NCBI GenBank assembly: GCA_031423755.1
Contig: JANPGC010000133.1
Coordinates: 1-6,627 of the forward strand
Reading direction: 5' to 3'
Origin: JANMEX01 sp031423755
Lineage (GTDB): Bacteria > Pseudomonadota > Alphaproteobacteria > Rhizobiales > Rhizobiaceae
DNA length: 6,627 bases
Shown here piece by piece: positions 1 through 6,627 of the stretch. How positions within the stretch are numbered: the first letter of the stretch is position 1; each line of letters begins with the position of its first letter. The position numbers were made by a program, and so were the translations under genes. The notes below the pieces were generated by a model. That model saw nothing but the letters and a program-made list of their open reading frames with translations, was not told where the DNA came from and ran no database searches.

Positions 1-333
1 TTTGGCTGTGGCGGCGACCGCGACAAGGGCAAGCGGCCGATCATGGGCGAGATCGCGGCGCGGCTGGCGGACGTGGTGTTTGTGACGGATGACAATCCGC
101 GCTCGGAAGTTCCGGCGCAAATCCGTGCTGAAATCATGGTAGCGGCGAAGGGCGCCATAGAGATCGAAAACCGCGCGGAATCCGTGCGAAAAGCGATCGA
201 AATGTTGCGTGCCGGCGATACGCTGATTGTTGCAGGCAAGGGGCATGAAGTGGGCCAGACAATTGCCGGCGTGACGCATCATTTTTCGGACCATGAAGAA
301 GTGCGCAAGGCGTTGAAGGAGTTTGGCGCATGA
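1..333 (+). CDS. murE: UDP-N-acetylmuramoyl-L-alanyl-D-glutamate--2,6-diaminopimelate ligase (MurE), C-terminal part
   Basis: Partial gene: the reading frame is open from base 1 and ends at TGA 331-333, giving the last 110 residues; the start and the central ATPase domain lie upstream of the window. MurE is the cytoplasmic ligase that adds the third stem-peptide residue to UDP-MurNAc-L-Ala-D-Glu. The visible part is the C-terminal ligase domain. It begins with FGCGGDRDKGKRP, a MurE hallmark, followed by TDDNPRSE; the DNPR tetrad is at bases 91-102. AGKGHE (bases 232-249) and HFSDHEE near the end are also typical. In characterised MurE enzymes DNPR and the GKGHE glutamate contact meso-diaminopimelate, whereas lysine-adding enzymes carry a different motif, so meso-DAP peptidoglycan is inferred. 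The stop codon overlaps the murF start (ATGA). The ATG at 43 is internal and not a real start. Confidence 0.97.
   Translation, partial: FGCGGDRDKGKRPIMGEIAARLADVVFVTDDNPRSEVPAQIRAEIMVAAKGAIEIENRAESVRKAIEMLRAGDTLIVAGKGHEVGQTIAGVTHHFSDHEEVRKALKEFGA
316..321 (+). promoter_or_regulatory. Ribosome-binding site of murF
   Basis: AAGGAG lies inside the 3' end of murE, 8 bases before the murF ATG at 330. It is a near-perfect Shine-Dalgarno match and supports this start over the in-frame ATG at 357, which lacks such a site at a suitable distance. Confidence 0.75.
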
Positions 334-1763
334 CCTTGCTCTGGACCTCACGAGCGATGATTGACGCGATGGGCGGGCGGCCGATTGGCGAAATGCCTGA
401 AGGCGTCTCGGGGATCACGATTGACAGCCGCTCTGTCGAAAAGGGCAGCGCGTTTTTCGCCATACGGGGCGATAATTTTGACGGGCATGATTTTGCCAGT
501 GCCGCGATGGCGGCGGGGGCTGCGCTGGTGGTGGTGGCGGAATCGAAACTGCCGGCACTTGGCAAACTCACGATGCCGATGATCGTGGTGCAGGACGTGT
601 TGAAGGCGCTGGAGCATCTGGGCGTCGCCTCGCGGGCACGCAGCAAGGCGCAGATCATTGCGGTAACGGGCTCGGCGGGCAAGACGACGACCAAGGAGGC
701 GCTGCGGCATGTGCTGACGGCTTGCGGCAAGGTGCATGCCTCTGCGGCCTCGTTCAACAATCACTGGGGTGTACCGCTGACGCTGGCGCGGATGCCGGAA
801 GACACTGACTATGGCGTGTTTGAAATGGGCATGAACCATCCGGACGAAATCCGTCCGCTGGTGAAGCTGGTGCAGCCCCATATTGCGATCATCACCATCA
901 TTGCGGCGGCGCATCTCGGGCATTTCAAGAATCTGGACGAAATCGCGCGGGCGAAGGCGGAGATATTCGAGGGTGTGGCCGAGGGCGGCCATGCAGTTCT
1001 GAACCGCGATGACAGCCGTTACCGCAAGCTCGAAATTTTGGCCAAGGATGCGGGTGTTGCCAACATCCATGGCTTTGGCGAGCATCGTCAGGCCAATTAC
1101 AAGCTGATCAAATACAAGCCGATGGCGGATTGCTCGGTGATCACGGCTCGGATTGCGGGCACAGATGTTGCGGTCAAGATCGGCGCGCCCGGGCGGCACA
1201 TTGTGCAGAATGCGCTTGCCGTGATGGGCGCGTCTTTGCTGGCAGGGGCGGATCTTGCCAAGGTCTGCCTGGCGTTTGGCACGCTGCAATCCGAAAAGGG
1301 CCGCGGACGCCGCCACAAGCTCAAGGTCAATGGCGGGACGTTCACGCTGATTGACGAAAGCTATAACGCCAATCCTGCCTCGATGGCGGCGGCGTTGCAA
1401 CTGGCAGGCTCGATCCCGATTGAAGGGCGCGGGCGGCGCATTGCGGTGCTGGGTGACATGCTGGAACTCGGCAAGCATTCAAAGAAATTGCACGAGGAAC
1501 TGGCTGAGCCGGTGAAATCATCGAAGATGGACAAGGTGTTTTTGGCCGGACCGGAAATGAAGGCGCTGGCAGACGCGCTGGCTTCCGACATTGAGCGCGA
1601 ATACCGGTCGAGCGTCGATGAATTGAAGGCGGCGGTCGCGGCCTCCATTCGTCCGGGCGACGTAGTCGTGGTCAAATCATCCAACGGGATCGGCTTTTCA
1701 AAGCTGGTTGAGCATTTGCTGAAACAATTTCCGCCGGTGATGCCGGCGCAAGAACCGGCCTGA
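330..1763 (+). CDS. murF: UDP-N-acetylmuramoyl-tripeptide--D-alanyl-D-alanine ligase (MurF)
   Basis: MurF performs the last cytoplasmic ligation of peptidoglycan precursor synthesis, joining D-Ala-D-Ala to UDP-MurNAc-tripeptide with ATP hydrolysis. The 477-residue product has the three Mur-ligase domains. The N-terminal UDP-binding domain carries IDSRSVEKG (31-39). The central ATPase carries the P-loop GSAGKTTTK (114-122), SFNNHWGVPLTL (141-152), EMGMNH (165-170), AHLGHFKN (194-201) and ARAKAEIF, whose Lys209 is the expected carbamylated, metal-bridging lysine. NRDDSRY (225-231) and the C-terminal-domain motif DESYNANPASM (342-352) follow. The length is slightly above the roughly 450 residues of enterobacterial MurF and includes a short proline-containing tail. 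The start overlaps the murE stop by four bases, which suggests coupled translation. AAAHLGHF replaces the enterobacterial GPAHLEGF form, which from memory is common in alphaproteobacteria. The identification is firm. Confidence 0.98.
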   Translation: MTLLWTSRAMIDAMGGRPIGEMPEGVSGITIDSRSVEKGSAFFAIRGDNFDGHDFASAAMAAGAALVVVAESKLPALGKLTMPMIVVQDVLKALEHLGVASRARSKAQIIAVTGSAGKTTTKEALRHVLTACGKVHASAASFNNHWGVPLTLARMPEDTDYGVFEMGMNHPDEIRPLVKLVQPHIAIITIIAAAHLGHFKNLDEIARAKAEIFEGVAEGGHAVLNRDDSRYRKLEILAKDAGVANIHGFGEHRQANYKLIKYKPMADCSVITARIAGTDVAVKIGAPGRHIVQNALAVMGASLLAGADLAKVCLAFGTLQSEKGRGRRHKLKVNGGTFTLIDESYNANPASMAAALQLAGSIPIEGRGRRIAVLGDMLELGKHSKKLHEELAEPVKSSKMDKVFLAGPEMKALADALASDIEREYRSSVDELKAAVAASIRPGDVVVVKSSNGIGFSKLVEHLLKQFPPVMPAQEPA

Positions 1764-1772
1764 GGGGCACAC

Positions 1773-1778
1773 GAGGGG
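1773..1778 (+). promoter_or_regulatory. Ribosome-binding site of mraY
   Basis: GAGGGG stands in the 25-base murF-mraY spacer, 10 bases before the ATG at 1789. This is the longest intergenic gap in the window. It is too short, and lacks recognisable -35/-10 elements, for me to call a promoter, so it is read only as an independent translation start. Confidence 0.6.
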
Positions 1779-1788
1779 ACACAAATCC

Positions 1789-2871
1789 ATGCTGGCTTAT
1801 CTGGCCGAAATTTCAGATGCGGTCTCCGTGTTCAACGTGTTCCGCTATATCACGTTCCGCACAGGCGGGGCGCTGATCACGGCGGCGATGCTGGTGTTCA
1901 TCTTTGGGCAGCCGATCATTGACAAGTTGCGCGTCAGACAGGGAAGGGGCCAGCCTATCCGCGCTGACGGGCCGCAGACGCATTTTAAAAAGGCCGGGAC
2001 GCCGACGATGGGCGGTCTGATGATCCTGTCGTCAATCCTTGCAACGTCGCTGATCTGGGCGGACTTGCGCAGCGGCTATGTGATCGTGGTGCTCTTGGTG
2101 ACCATTTGTTTCGGTGCAATCGGCTTTTATGATGACTATCTGAAGGTGACAAAACAGTCGCACAAGGGCTTTTCCGGCAAGGCGAGGCTTGGGCTGGAAA
2201 TTATAGTTGCCGGAATTGCCGTGTTTGCGATCAGCCAGATCGGAACGGCACCGTTTTCGACATCGCTGACGTTTCCGTTTCTGAAGAATTTCCTCCTGGA
2301 TCTTGGCTGGTTCTTCATTCCGTTTGGGGCGTTTGTGATTGTCGGTGCGGGCAATGCAGTGAATTTGACGGATGGGCTGGACGGGCTGGCGATTGTGCCG
2401 GTGATGATCGCAGCGGCCTCATTTGGCATCATTGCCTATCTTTCCGGCAACGCCGTATTTGCCAACTATCTGCAAATCCATTTTGTGCTGGGCACGGGTG
2501 AACTCGCCGTGGTGCTTGGCGCGGTGATCGGCGCCGGGCTTGGATTTCTGTGGTTCAACGCGCCGCCAGCCGCCATTTTCATGGGCGATACAGGGTCACT
2601 GGCTTTGGGCGGTCTGATCGGCACGGTGGCTGTGGCGACCAAGCATGAGATCGTCATGGGCATTGTTGGCGGCTTGTTTGTCATGGAGGCGATGTCGGTA
2701 ATCATTCAGGTCGGCTGGTTCAAGATGACGGGCAAGCGGGTGTTCCTGATGGCACCGATTCATCATCACTTCGAAAAGCTCGGCTGGACGGAAAGCCAAG
2801 TTGTGGTGCGATTCTGGATCATTTCGGTGATCCTTGCACTGCTGGCACTATCGACACTGAAGCTGCGGTAA
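1789..2871 (+). CDS. mraY: Phospho-N-acetylmuramoyl-pentapeptide-transferase (MraY)
   Basis: MraY is the inner-membrane enzyme that transfers phospho-MurNAc-pentapeptide from UDP to undecaprenyl phosphate, making lipid I. The product is 360 residues, the same as the E. coli enzyme, and the catalytic residues fall at matching positions. KKAGTPTMGG (67-76) is followed by FYDDYLK with Asp115 and Asp116, then NLTDGLDGL (192-200), then IFMGDTGSLALGG with Asp267, and the histidine loop IHHHFEKLGW (His325-327) on the cytoplasmic side. About ten hydrophobic segments can be seen, for example near 28-44, 72-90, 97-113, 137-150, 175-190, 200-218, 237-255, 285-308 and 338-357. It sits between murF and murD, as in most proteobacterial dcw clusters, and supplies the substrate for MurG further along. 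The stop is TAA, whereas the other complete genes end in TGA. Confidence 0.98.
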   Translation: MLAYLAEISDAVSVFNVFRYITFRTGGALITAAMLVFIFGQPIIDKLRVRQGRGQPIRADGPQTHFKKAGTPTMGGLMILSSILATSLIWADLRSGYVIVVLLVTICFGAIGFYDDYLKVTKQSHKGFSGKARLGLEIIVAGIAVFAISQIGTAPFSTSLTFPFLKNFLLDLGWFFIPFGAFVIVGAGNAVNLTDGLDGLAIVPVMIAAASFGIIAYLSGNAVFANYLQIHFVLGTGELAVVLGAVIGAGLGFLWFNAPPAAIFMGDTGSLALGGLIGTVAVATKHEIVMGIVGGLFVMEAMSVIIQVGWFKMTGKRVFLMAPIHHHFEKLGWTESQVVVRFWIISVILALLALSTLKLR

Positions 2872-2876
2872 GCCTG

Positions 2877-4277
2877 ATGATCCCCGCCACAACATTCAAG
2901 GACAAAAGGGTTGCCCTGTTCGGACTGGGCGGCTCCGGCCTTGCGACGGCAGAGTCTTTGAAGGCTGGCGGGGCCGAAATTGTGGCGTGGGACGACAATC
3001 CGGCGAGCGTGGAAAAGGCCAGGGCGCTTGGCATCGGCACAGGCGATCTGGCGAAGTCCGACTGGTCGCTGTTCGACGCGTTCGTGCTGTCGCCCGGCGT
3101 GCCGCTGACGCATCCGAAGCCGCACTGGACGGTTGACCTGGCACATGCGGCCAAGGTCGAGATCATCGGCGATGTGGAATTGTTCGCGCGCGAGCGGGCA
3201 AGACATGCGCCGGATGCGCCGTTCATTGCGATCACGGGGACAAATGGCAAATCGACGACGACTGCGCTGATTGCCCATGTACTCAAATCAGCCGGGCGCG
3301 ACACACAGCTGGGCGGCAACATCGGCACGGCGGTCATGACGCTGGATGCACCGTCTTCCGACAAATTTTATGTGGTCGAATGTTCGTCGTACCAGATCGA
3401 CCTTGCCCCTTCGATCCATCCGACGGCAGGGATTTTGCTGAACGTGACACCCGATCATCTGGACCGGCATGGCGACATCAAGCGCTACGCCGCGATCAAG
3501 GAACGGCTGGTTGCCAGGAGCGATACGGCGATTGTCGGGCAGGACGATGAATACTGCCGTGCTATTTCGGACCGGCTAGCGACTGAAGGCCGCGATGTTG
3601 TTCGCATCTCGAAAGATCAGGCGCTTGATAGCGGACTGTTTGCGGAAGGGTCAAAACTTTTGCAGAGCAGCGGCGGACATCGCCGTGAGATTTCAGACCT
3701 TGCCAGCATCGGCTCGCTGCGTGGAACGCACAATGCGCAAAATGCGCTGGCGGCGTTTGCAGCGCTGCGGGTTGTCGGGTTGAGCGATGCGGAAATCAAC
3801 GCGGGGTTCAAATCATTCCCCGGACTGGCACACCGGATGGAACAGGTCGGGCGGCTGGGCAAGGTGCTGTTTGTCAATGACTCGAAGGCGACCAATGCGG
3901 AGGCGGCTGCGCCTGCGCTATCGAGCTTTCCGCGCATTTACTGGATTGCAGGCGGGCTGGCGAAAGAGGGCGGGATTGATGCTCTCACCGAGTTTTTCCC
4001 GCGCATTGCCAAGGCCTATCTGATTGGCGAGGCTGCGCCGCAATTCAGCGCAACAATAGGTACGCGCGCGCCGTTCGAGATTTCCGGCACTCTGGCGCAG
4101 GCAGTCGAGCATGCCGCGCGCGATGCGGCGGACGACAATGCGAGCGAGCCGGTGGTTTTGCTGTCTCCGGCGTGCGCATCATTCGACCAGTTCAAGAATT
4201 TTGAAAAACGCGGCGACGCATTTCGCGACGCGGTAATGGCAATTCCCGGTATCAAGCCCATGGAAGGATCGATCTGA
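2877..4277 (+). CDS. murD: UDP-N-acetylmuramoyl-L-alanine--D-glutamate ligase (MurD)
   Basis: MurD is the cytoplasmic ATP-dependent ligase that adds D-glutamate to UDP-MurNAc-L-Ala. The 466-residue product starts with a Rossmann-like UDP-binding domain containing FGLGGSG (15-21) and SPGVP (72-76). The ATPase domain has the P-loop GTNGKSTT (121-128), GGNIG (146-150), ECSSYQID (168-175), NVTPDHLDRHG (189-199) and Lys208 in RYAAIKERL, the probable carbamylated lysine. The C-terminal domain follows RGTHNAQN (282-289) and has HRME (319-322), NDSKATN (334-340), the glycine-rich IAGGLAKEGG (357-366) and SPACASFDQFKNFEKRG (430-446). It is about 28 residues longer than E. coli MurD, a length I regard as normal for alphaproteobacteria. 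The gene begins 5 bases after the mraY stop without a good Shine-Dalgarno sequence. The frame and the motif distance from the N-terminus support this ATG. Confidence 0.98.
   Translation: MIPATTFKDKRVALFGLGGSGLATAESLKAGGAEIVAWDDNPASVEKARALGIGTGDLAKSDWSLFDAFVLSPGVPLTHPKPHWTVDLAHAAKVEIIGDVELFARERARHAPDAPFIAITGTNGKSTTTALIAHVLKSAGRDTQLGGNIGTAVMTLDAPSSDKFYVVECSSYQIDLAPSIHPTAGILLNVTPDHLDRHGDIKRYAAIKERLVARSDTAIVGQDDEYCRAISDRLATEGRDVVRISKDQALDSGLFAEGSKLLQSSGGHRREISDLASIGSLRGTHNAQNALAAFAALRVVGLSDAEINAGFKSFPGLAHRMEQVGRLGKVLFVNDSKATNAEAAAPALSSFPRIYWIAGGLAKEGGIDALTEFFPRIAKAYLIGEAAPQFSATIGTRAPFEISGTLAQAVEHAARDAADDNASEPVVLLSPACASFDQFKNFEKRGDAFRDAVMAIPGIKPMEGSI
4262..4268 (+). promoter_or_regulatory. Ribosome-binding site of ftsW
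   Basis: GGAAGGA within the last codons of murD lies 8 bases before the ftsW ATG at 4277. It is a good Shine-Dalgarno match and fixes this ATG as the start. Confidence 0.7.
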
Positions 4278-5431
4278 TGGTTTCACGCGCGGACCGCAGC
4301 AACGTTGCCAAATGGTGGTGGACGATTGACCTTTACTTTCTGGGCGGATTTTTGGGGCTGATGGGGCTCGGGGTAATCCTGTCGTTTGCGGCCAGTCCGG
4401 CCGTGGCGGAGCGCATCGGCTTGCAGCCGTATCACTTTGTCGAACGGCAGGCATTCTTCATGCTCCCCGCGTTCATTGCGATGATTGCTGTCTCATTTCT
4501 TGATGACCGGCAGGTGCGGCGGCTGGCGCTGGCGCAGCTTGCCTTTTCAGTTCTGGCGATGATTGCAGTCTTGTTTATCGGGGTTGAAGTCAAAGGTTCG
4601 CACCGCTGGCTGCAGGTGGCGGGAATGACCGTTCAGCCTTCGGAATTCATGAAGCCGGCGTTCGTTGTCATTAGCGCATGGCTTTTTGCTGAACGGGCGC
4701 GGCATCCGGAAATTCCCGGCAATCTGATGGCGACCATCCTGTTCGGCATTGTGATGGCGCTCTTGGTGGCGCAGCCGGACCTTGGCCAGACGATGCTTGT
4801 GACGGCAACGTGGGGCACGATGTTTTTCATGGCGGGCATGCCGTGGCTGTGGATCATCCTGATGTTGGGCGTCGTCGCTTCGGGCGCGTTTGGCGCATAC
4901 ACATTCTTCCCGCATGTCGCTGCGCGCATCGACAAGTTTTTGACTGGCGAGGGCGATACCTTCCAGATCGATACGGGCCGCGAGGCGATCATCCGCGGCG
5001 GCTGGTTCGGGCAGGGCCCGGGCGAAGGGTCAGTCAAGCGCATCCTTCCGGACAGTCATACCGACTATATTTTCTCGGTGGCGGCGGAGGAATTCGGCAT
5101 TCTGTTCTGTCTGGTCATCGCACTGCTGTTCGGCTTCATTGTGATGCGTGGCTTGCGGTTCGCCTTGCGGGAACGCGACGAATTCACGCGGCTGGCTGTT
5201 GCCGGGTTGGTCGTCAGTTTCGGCTTCCAGTCGATCATCAACATTGGTGTGAATTTGCAGCTTCTGCCGGCCAAAGGCATGACACTACCTTTCATCTCCT
5301 ACGGCGGCTCTTCGCTGGTGGCGATGGCGATTTCGATGGGTTTTGTGCTGGCGCTGACACGCACCAAGCCGCGCTCCAGCATCAGCATCCAGCCTAGGCG
5401 GACAAGCCCGATGCTGGTTCCGGCTGAATGA
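4277..5431 (+). CDS. ftsW: Septal peptidoglycan glycosyltransferase FtsW (SEDS family)
   Basis: FtsW is the divisome SEDS protein that polymerises lipid II into glycan strands, working with the transpeptidase FtsI/PBP3. The 384-residue product has about ten hydrophobic segments (near 21-39, 59-74, 84-103, 125-137, 150-165, 171-186, 190-207, 263-281, 287-301 and 312-331) and one large polar loop at about 210-256. Family motifs are GSHRWLQ with VQPSEFMK (107-126), AQPDLGQ (165-171), GREAIIRGGWFGQGPGEG (224-241), DSHTDYIFSVAAEEFG (249-264), NIGVNLQLLPAKGMTLPFIS (292-311) and YGGSS (312-316). Asp253 in HTDYIF matches the aspartate essential for SEDS polymerisation. The neighbourhood between murD and murG, plus the cytoplasmic N-terminus with WWWTID, favours FtsW over the paralogue RodA. 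It shares one base with murD (TGATG) and overlaps murG by four. The cytoplasmic tail after about 332 is basic and serine/proline-rich. Confidence 0.97.
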   Translation: MVSRADRSNVAKWWWTIDLYFLGGFLGLMGLGVILSFAASPAVAERIGLQPYHFVERQAFFMLPAFIAMIAVSFLDDRQVRRLALAQLAFSVLAMIAVLFIGVEVKGSHRWLQVAGMTVQPSEFMKPAFVVISAWLFAERARHPEIPGNLMATILFGIVMALLVAQPDLGQTMLVTATWGTMFFMAGMPWLWIILMLGVVASGAFGAYTFFPHVAARIDKFLTGEGDTFQIDTGREAIIRGGWFGQGPGEGSVKRILPDSHTDYIFSVAAEEFGILFCLVIALLFGFIVMRGLRFALRERDEFTRLAVAGLVVSFGFQSIINIGVNLQLLPAKGMTLPFISYGGSSLVAMAISMGFVLALTRTKPRSSISIQPRRTSPMLVPAE

Positions 5432-6549
5432 ACAAGGTTGCACTCCTGTGTGCGGGCGGCACCGGCGGGCATGTGTTTCCGGCGGAGGCGCTGGCGCATG
5501 AGTTGAAGGCGCGCGGCTGGTCTGTGCATCTGGCGACGGATGAGCGGGCAGAGCGGTTTTCGGGCAAGTTTCCGGCTGAGGCTGTGCACGTGGTGCCATC
5601 GGCGACACTCGGGTCGAAGAACCCGATTGCGCTGTTGCAGACAGGGCTGAAACTGTATTCCGGTTTCCGCGCCGCTGGCAGGCTGATCCGCATGATCAGG
5701 CCTTCGATTGTGGCGGGATTCGGTGGATATCCGACGCTGCCGCCGGTCTACGCGGCGGTGCGGGCCGGTGTGCCGACGCTGATCCATGAGCAGAATGCGG
5801 TGATGGGCCGGGCGAACGCGCTGCTGGCCAAGCATGTCAAAGCGATTGCGGGCGGATTTTTGCCGGAGACAGGGGCAGCCTATCCGGAGCGGACGCTTTT
5901 GACGGGCAATCCGGTGCGACCCCCTGTCCTGGAGGCGGCGAAGGTGGATTACCGCGCGCCGGATGCGGGGGCGTTCAATCTTTTGGTGTTCGGCGGCAGC
6001 CAAGGCGCGAAATATTTCGGCCAGGCCATTCCGGAAGCCGTGGCGCTGTTGCCGGAGGGGTTGCGGCACCGTCTGGTGCTGACGCAGCAGGCGCGGGCCG
6101 AAGATGAAGGCGAGGTCAAGGCGGCCTATGCGAAGTTGGGTGTGAAAGCCGAAGTTGCGCCGTTCTTTAGCGACATGGCGCAGCGAATTGCGCAGGCTCA
6201 TTTTGTGATTTCCCGGGCCGGGGCTTCGACGGTCTCGGAGCTGACAGTGATCGGCCGGCCGTCTCTGCTAGTGCCGTATCCTTTTGCGCTGGACCATGAC
6301 CAAGCGGCAAATGCGGCAGCGTTGCTGGCTGAGAGCGGAGCAATGGTGGTCAAGCAGGCTGAGCTTTCGCCGCAGAAGATAGCTGACATGATTGTCGAAC
6401 TTGCTTCCAATCCGGACAAGGCCGCACAAATGGCGGCGGCGGCGCGGGCGACGGCAAAGCCAGATGCAACGCTGTTGCTTGCGGACCTGACAGAGGCTAT
6501 TGCCGCTGGCAAAACGGTTGCAGACTTCAAAAAAGGACTCGTTGCATGA
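5428..6549 (+). CDS. murG: UDP-GlcNAc:lipid I N-acetylglucosamine transferase (MurG)
   Basis: MurG is the membrane-associated GT-B glycosyltransferase (family GT28) on the inner face of the cytoplasmic membrane that adds GlcNAc from UDP-GlcNAc to lipid I, making lipid II. The 373-residue product has the N-terminal acceptor domain with the glycine loop GGTGGHVFPA (10-19), GFGGYP (97-102) and HEQNAVMGRAN (120-130), then TGNPVR (159-164). The C-terminal donor domain has the second glycine loop FGGSQGAK (188-195), ISRAGASTVSEL (241-252) with Glu251, and PYPFALDHDQAANA (273-286), which should bind the UDP-GlcNAc moiety. The length is a little over the roughly 355 residues of E. coli MurG. The first glycine loop is placed normally relative to this ATG, which supports the start. 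The ATG overlaps the ftsW stop as ATGA, but no clear Shine-Dalgarno sequence precedes it, so translation is probably coupled to ftsW. The 3' end overlaps murC in the same way. Confidence 0.98.
   Translation: MNKVALLCAGGTGGHVFPAEALAHELKARGWSVHLATDERAERFSGKFPAEAVHVVPSATLGSKNPIALLQTGLKLYSGFRAAGRLIRMIRPSIVAGFGGYPTLPPVYAAVRAGVPTLIHEQNAVMGRANALLAKHVKAIAGGFLPETGAAYPERTLLTGNPVRPPVLEAAKVDYRAPDAGAFNLLVFGGSQGAKYFGQAIPEAVALLPEGLRHRLVLTQQARAEDEGEVKAAYAKLGVKAEVAPFFSDMAQRIAQAHFVISRAGASTVSELTVIGRPSLLVPYPFALDHDQAANAAALLAESGAMVVKQAELSPQKIADMIVELASNPDKAAQMAAAARATAKPDATLLLADLTEAIAAGKTVADFKKGLVA
6534..6537 (+). promoter_or_regulatory. Ribosome-binding site of murC
   Basis: AGGA within the run AAAAGGA at the end of murG stands 8 bases before the ATG at 6546 and 14 before a second in-frame ATG at 6552. 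The spacing favours 6546 as the murC start. Confidence 0.6.
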
Positions 6550-6627
6550 AGATGGCGCCCAATATCGGGCTGGTGCATTTTATCGGCATCGGCGGCATCG
6601 GCATGAGCGGCATTGCCGAAGTGCTGC
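6546..6627 (+). CDS. murC: UDP-N-acetylmuramate--L-alanine ligase (MurC), N-terminal part
   Basis: Partial gene cut off by the window end: only the first 27 codons plus one base are present. The product begins with a short leader and then HFIGIGGIGMSGIAEVL, the N-terminal glycine-rich nucleotide-binding loop and following helix characteristic of MurC. MurC adds the first amino acid, L-alanine, to UDP-MurNAc in the cytoplasm. The ATG overlaps the murG stop by four bases (ATGA). The murG-murC order is the usual one in alphaproteobacterial dcw clusters, where murB and ddl are expected next. The P-loop and catalytic residues lie outside the window, so integrity of the gene cannot be judged. MurC's relative Mpl is a conceivable alternative from this fragment, but the position in the cluster argues strongly for MurC. 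Confidence 0.94.
   Translation, partial: MKMAPNIGLVHFIGIGGIGMSGIAEVL

Noticed and set aside
348..1478. Long open frame on the - strand (376 codons) opposite murF
   Set aside because: It lies wholly antisense to an intact, motif-rich murF. Its translation is dominated by Arg, His and Gln with no recognisable domain, as expected of a shadow frame in GC-rich DNA.
1742..1759. Small inverted repeat GCCGG/CCGGC at the end of murF, considered as a terminator
   Set aside because: The stem is only 5 base pairs with an 8-base loop, lies inside the coding region and is not followed by a T-run. It is likely chance in GC-rich sequence.
1764..1788. Possible internal promoter in the murF-mraY spacer
   Set aside because: Only 25 bases are available and no -10/-35-like pair is evident there. 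The spacer is adequately explained by a ribosome-binding site.
2766..3364. Overlapping - strand frames across the mraY-murD junction
   Set aside because: Two different antisense frames are open over the same stretch, neither has a domain signature, and both cross conserved sense genes.
5299..6201. Long open frame on the - strand (300 codons) opposite ftsW and murG
   Set aside because: It is antisense across two conserved genes, Arg/Gln/His-rich and without known motifs. It is best explained by codon bias of the sense genes.
1..6627. Search for mobile elements, foreign islands, RNA genes, CRISPR arrays or a novel system
   Set aside because: Coding genes fill nearly every base, all belong to one conserved pathway, and composition is even throughout. 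No repeats, tRNA-like folds or cargo genes are visible.

Overview
This window is a compact, single-strand stretch of the division and cell wall (dcw) cluster of a Gram-negative bacterium. The gene order, all on the + strand, is murE (3' end only), murF, mraY, murD, ftsW, murG, murC (5' end only). Gene order, protein lengths and sequence style point to an alphaproteobacterium, most likely of the Hyphomicrobiales (Rhizobiales). Examples are the AAAHLGHFK form of the MurF central motif, the WWWTID N-terminus of FtsW and the FRYITFRTGG N-terminus of MraY. The base composition is GC-rich with strong G/C third-position preference. Genus cannot be fixed from the sequence alone.

Layout: bases 1-333 hold the last 110 codons of murE, including the meso-diaminopimelate-recognition motif. 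murF follows with an ATGA overlap. A 25-base spacer with a purine-rich ribosome-binding site leads to mraY. A 5-base gap separates mraY from murD. murD and ftsW share one base (TGATG), and ftsW/murG and murG/murC each share an ATGA overlap. The window ends 82 bases into murC. No gap reaches 30 bases, and I see no tRNA, rRNA, CRISPR, insertion sequence, terminator or convincing internal promoter. The window looks like the middle of one polycistronic unit.

How the genes work together: MurC (L-Ala), MurD (D-Glu), MurE (meso-DAP) and MurF (D-Ala-D-Ala) are the four related ATP-dependent amino-acid ligases that build UDP-MurNAc-pentapeptide in the cytoplasm. MraY transfers phospho-MurNAc-pentapeptide to undecaprenyl phosphate (lipid I), and MurG adds GlcNAc (lipid II). 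FtsW is the SEDS glycosyltransferase that polymerises lipid II at the division septum. All key catalytic motifs checked are present and all complete genes are of normal family length. I found no evidence of a novel system here; the findings are minor points on translation signals and sequence variants.
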